DNA from: Dehalococcoidia bacterium
GTDB taxonomy: Bacteria > Chloroflexota > Dehalococcoidia > Dehalococcoidales > Fen-1064
Direction of reading: 5' to 3'
Assembly (NCBI GenBank): GCA_011192055.1
Contig: DUES01000157.1
Location: forward strand, 1 to 15,149
Length of the DNA stretch: 15,149 nt
Shown here in pieces: positions 13,920 through 15,149 of this stretch (the first letter of the stretch is position 1; each line of letters opens with the position of its first letter). The position numbers and the translations under genes were made by a program. Below the pieces are notes generated by a model. The model searched no databases, was not told the origin of the DNA, and worked only from the letters and a program-made list of their open reading frames with translations.

Positions 13920-15149
13920 TTGTTAGAAACCCGTAAATTTGAATGTGAGATAGGAGGCAGAACCCTTGTCATCGAGACTGGCAAGCTGGCTATGCAGGCG
14001 GATGAGGCGGTAACCGTCCGATGGGGCGATACCGTCATACTGGTAACACTATGTGTTGCTGCAAAACCCAGGGAGGGTGTCGATTTTCTCCCCCTTACCG
14101 TTGATTACGAGGAAAGACTGTATGCCGCCGGAAAAATTCCCGGCGGTTTTATTCGCCGTGAAGGACGGCCGAGCCAGGAAGCAACCCTGACCAGCCGTAT
14201 GACCGACAGGCCCCTGCGGCCGCTGCTGCCCAAGAGCTGGCGCCGCGAAATTCAGCTTATCATCACGGTATTATCCGTAGACCATGAGAACGACCCCGAT
14301 GTACTGGCCCTTATCGGCAGTTCGGCGGTACTTCATATGTCAGGAGTACCCTTCGCCGGTCCGGTTGGTGCCGTCCACGTCGGTTACATCAATAACGAAC
14401 TGGTGCTCAACCCGCCACTTCCACAGATTGAAAACAGCAAACTTGATCTCGTTGTGGCCAGTACCAGTGACACCGTAGCCATGATTGAGGCCGGTTCTCA
14501 GGAGGTCTCGGAAGACCTGATATTCCAGGCTATTGAATTCGGGCACCAGGCAAACCAGAGTATTATCAGACTCCAGGAGCAGATGCGGGAAGAACTGGGC
14601 AAAACTAAAGAGGAACCCCCCACTTCAACTGCGGTTGACGGCGAGGTAGGCCCGGCAGTCTCGCAAATCATCTCGGGAAAGCTGGAGTCGGCTCTCTTCC
14701 AGCCGGACAAGTTTGATCGTGACCGGTCACTTAACGAGCTCAAGGCAGAGCTTATTCTGGCACTTGGAGAGCAGTTCACCGAGGAAGAAATTACGTCCGC
14801 TTTCGAAAATGAAGCAAAGAAAGCTCTGAGGAGTGGCGTACTCGACCACGGAAAGCGTGTCAGTGGGCGTGGATTTACCGAGGTACGAGAGATTAATTGC
14901 GAAACCGGAATTATCCCCCGTACCCACGGTTCAGGACTGTTCAGCCGTGGACTCACCCAGGTACTGGCCATCACTACACTGGGCTCGATCAAGAAAGAGC
15001 AGCAACTTGACGGACTCGGTCTGGACGAGTCAAAGCGTTTCATGCATCACTACAATTTCCCACCCTTCTCGGTAGGAGAAGCAAGACGTGTCGGCTCACC
15101 CGGCCGACGCGAAATCGGTCACGGCGCACTTGCTGAACGGGCAATGGTC
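13920..15149 (+). CDS. pnp: Polyribonucleotide nucleotidyltransferase (3' end outside window)
   Basis: The frame is open for 410 codons from TTG 13920 to the right edge; full-length PNPase is about 700 residues, so the C-terminal part of the second RNase PH domain and the KH and S1 RNA-binding domains are missing. PNPase degrades RNA 3' to 5' by phosphorolysis, releasing nucleoside diphosphates, as a trimer in the degradosome. First RNase PH domain: RKFECEIGGRTLVIETGKLAMQADEAV, then RLYAAGKIPGGFIRREGRPSQEATLTSRMTDRPLRPLLP. A helical linker spans about residues 215-320. The second, catalytic RNase PH domain starts at VSGRGFTEVREINCETGIIPRTHGSGLFSRGLTQVLAITTLG. It is 125 bp downstream of rpsO and probably co-transcribed with it. 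Confidence 0.98.
   Translation, partial: MLETRKFECEIGGRTLVIETGKLAMQADEAVTVRWGDTVILVTLCVAAKPREGVDFLPLTVDYEERLYAAGKIPGGFIRREGRPSQEATLTSRMTDRPLRPLLPKSWRREIQLIITVLSVDHENDPDVLALIGSSAVLHMSGVPFAGPVGAVHVGYINNELVLNPPLPQIENSKLDLVVASTSDTVAMIEAGSQEVSEDLIFQAIEFGHQANQSIIRLQEQMREELGKTKEEPPTSTAVDGEVGPAVSQIISGKLESALFQPDKFDRDRSLNELKAELILALGEQFTEEEITSAFENEAKKALRSGVLDHGKRVSGRGFTEVREINCETGIIPRTHGSGLFSRGLTQVLAITTLGSIKKEQQLDGLGLDESKRFMHHYNFPPFSVGEARRVGSPGRREIGHGALAERAMV

Noticed and set aside
14498..15043. 181-codon open frame on the minus strand
   Set aside because: Ser/Arg-rich shadow antisense to pnp, which is unambiguous in the other strand.
1..15149. CRISPR arrays, tRNA/rRNA genes, insertion sequences or attachment sites
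   Set aside because: No spaced direct-repeat arrays, cloverleaf-like sequences, transposase frames or terminal inverted repeats were seen in any part of the window.

Overview
The window (about 15.1 kb) is ordinary-looking, gene-dense bacterial chromosome. I see no insertion sequences, phage genes, CRISPR arrays, tRNAs or rRNAs, and no gene-free stretch longer than about 215 bp. The gene mix is a tungsten-type aldehyde:ferredoxin oxidoreductase, an ADP-forming acyl-CoA synthetase beta subunit, bacterial tilS/tsaD/rpsO-pnp, a DUF2344 protein, a PadR-HAAS pair and DegV. Together with clear sigma70-type promoters and several TTG/GTG starts, this suggests an anaerobic bacterium, plausibly Chloroflexota (Dehalococcoidia-like). 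The lineage is inferred from gene content only.

Layout: (1) Positions 1-4390, all minus strand. A module of padR, a HAAS-domain membrane protein and degV is followed by a P-loop kinase-like gene with its own promoter, then an aldehyde ferredoxin oxidoreductase cut off by the left window edge. (2) Positions 4605-10187, minus strand. Two tandem CNNM/CorC-type transporter paralogues, a DUF2344 protein, tilS, and the ATP-grasp beta subunit of an ADP-forming acyl-CoA synthetase, which has its own promoter. A long-armed hairpin lies after this block. (3) Positions 10188-10308 are a divergent promoter region, followed by tsaD on the plus strand, whose transcript looks leaderless. (4) Positions 11214-13385, minus strand: a DUF2851 protein whose tail overlaps the end of tsaD in antisense, a possible 42-codon upstream ORF, and a macro-domain (ADP-ribose) protein. 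(5) Positions 13458-15149, plus strand: rpsO (uS15) and the 5' three-fifths or so of pnp, both starting at TTG.

The most distinctive signals are regulatory. The same palindrome, TACACG-N4-CGTGTA, sits inside the promoter spacer in front of both the macro-domain gene and the DUF2851 gene, which suggests a two-gene regulon under an unseen repressor. The second CNNM paralogue has no ATG/GTG/TTG start, but has a CTG placed 6 nt after a good Shine-Dalgarno, exactly where its tandem paralogue starts. The tsaD and kinase genes start 7-8 nt after a TATAAT box. PadR has a strong promoter with a perfect TACAT-C-ATGTA palindrome in its leader, and a 16-bp tandem repeat bridges the end of padR and the HAAS start. 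I do not see a convincing wholly new multi-gene system; the macro/DUF2851 pair with its shared operator is the best candidate.
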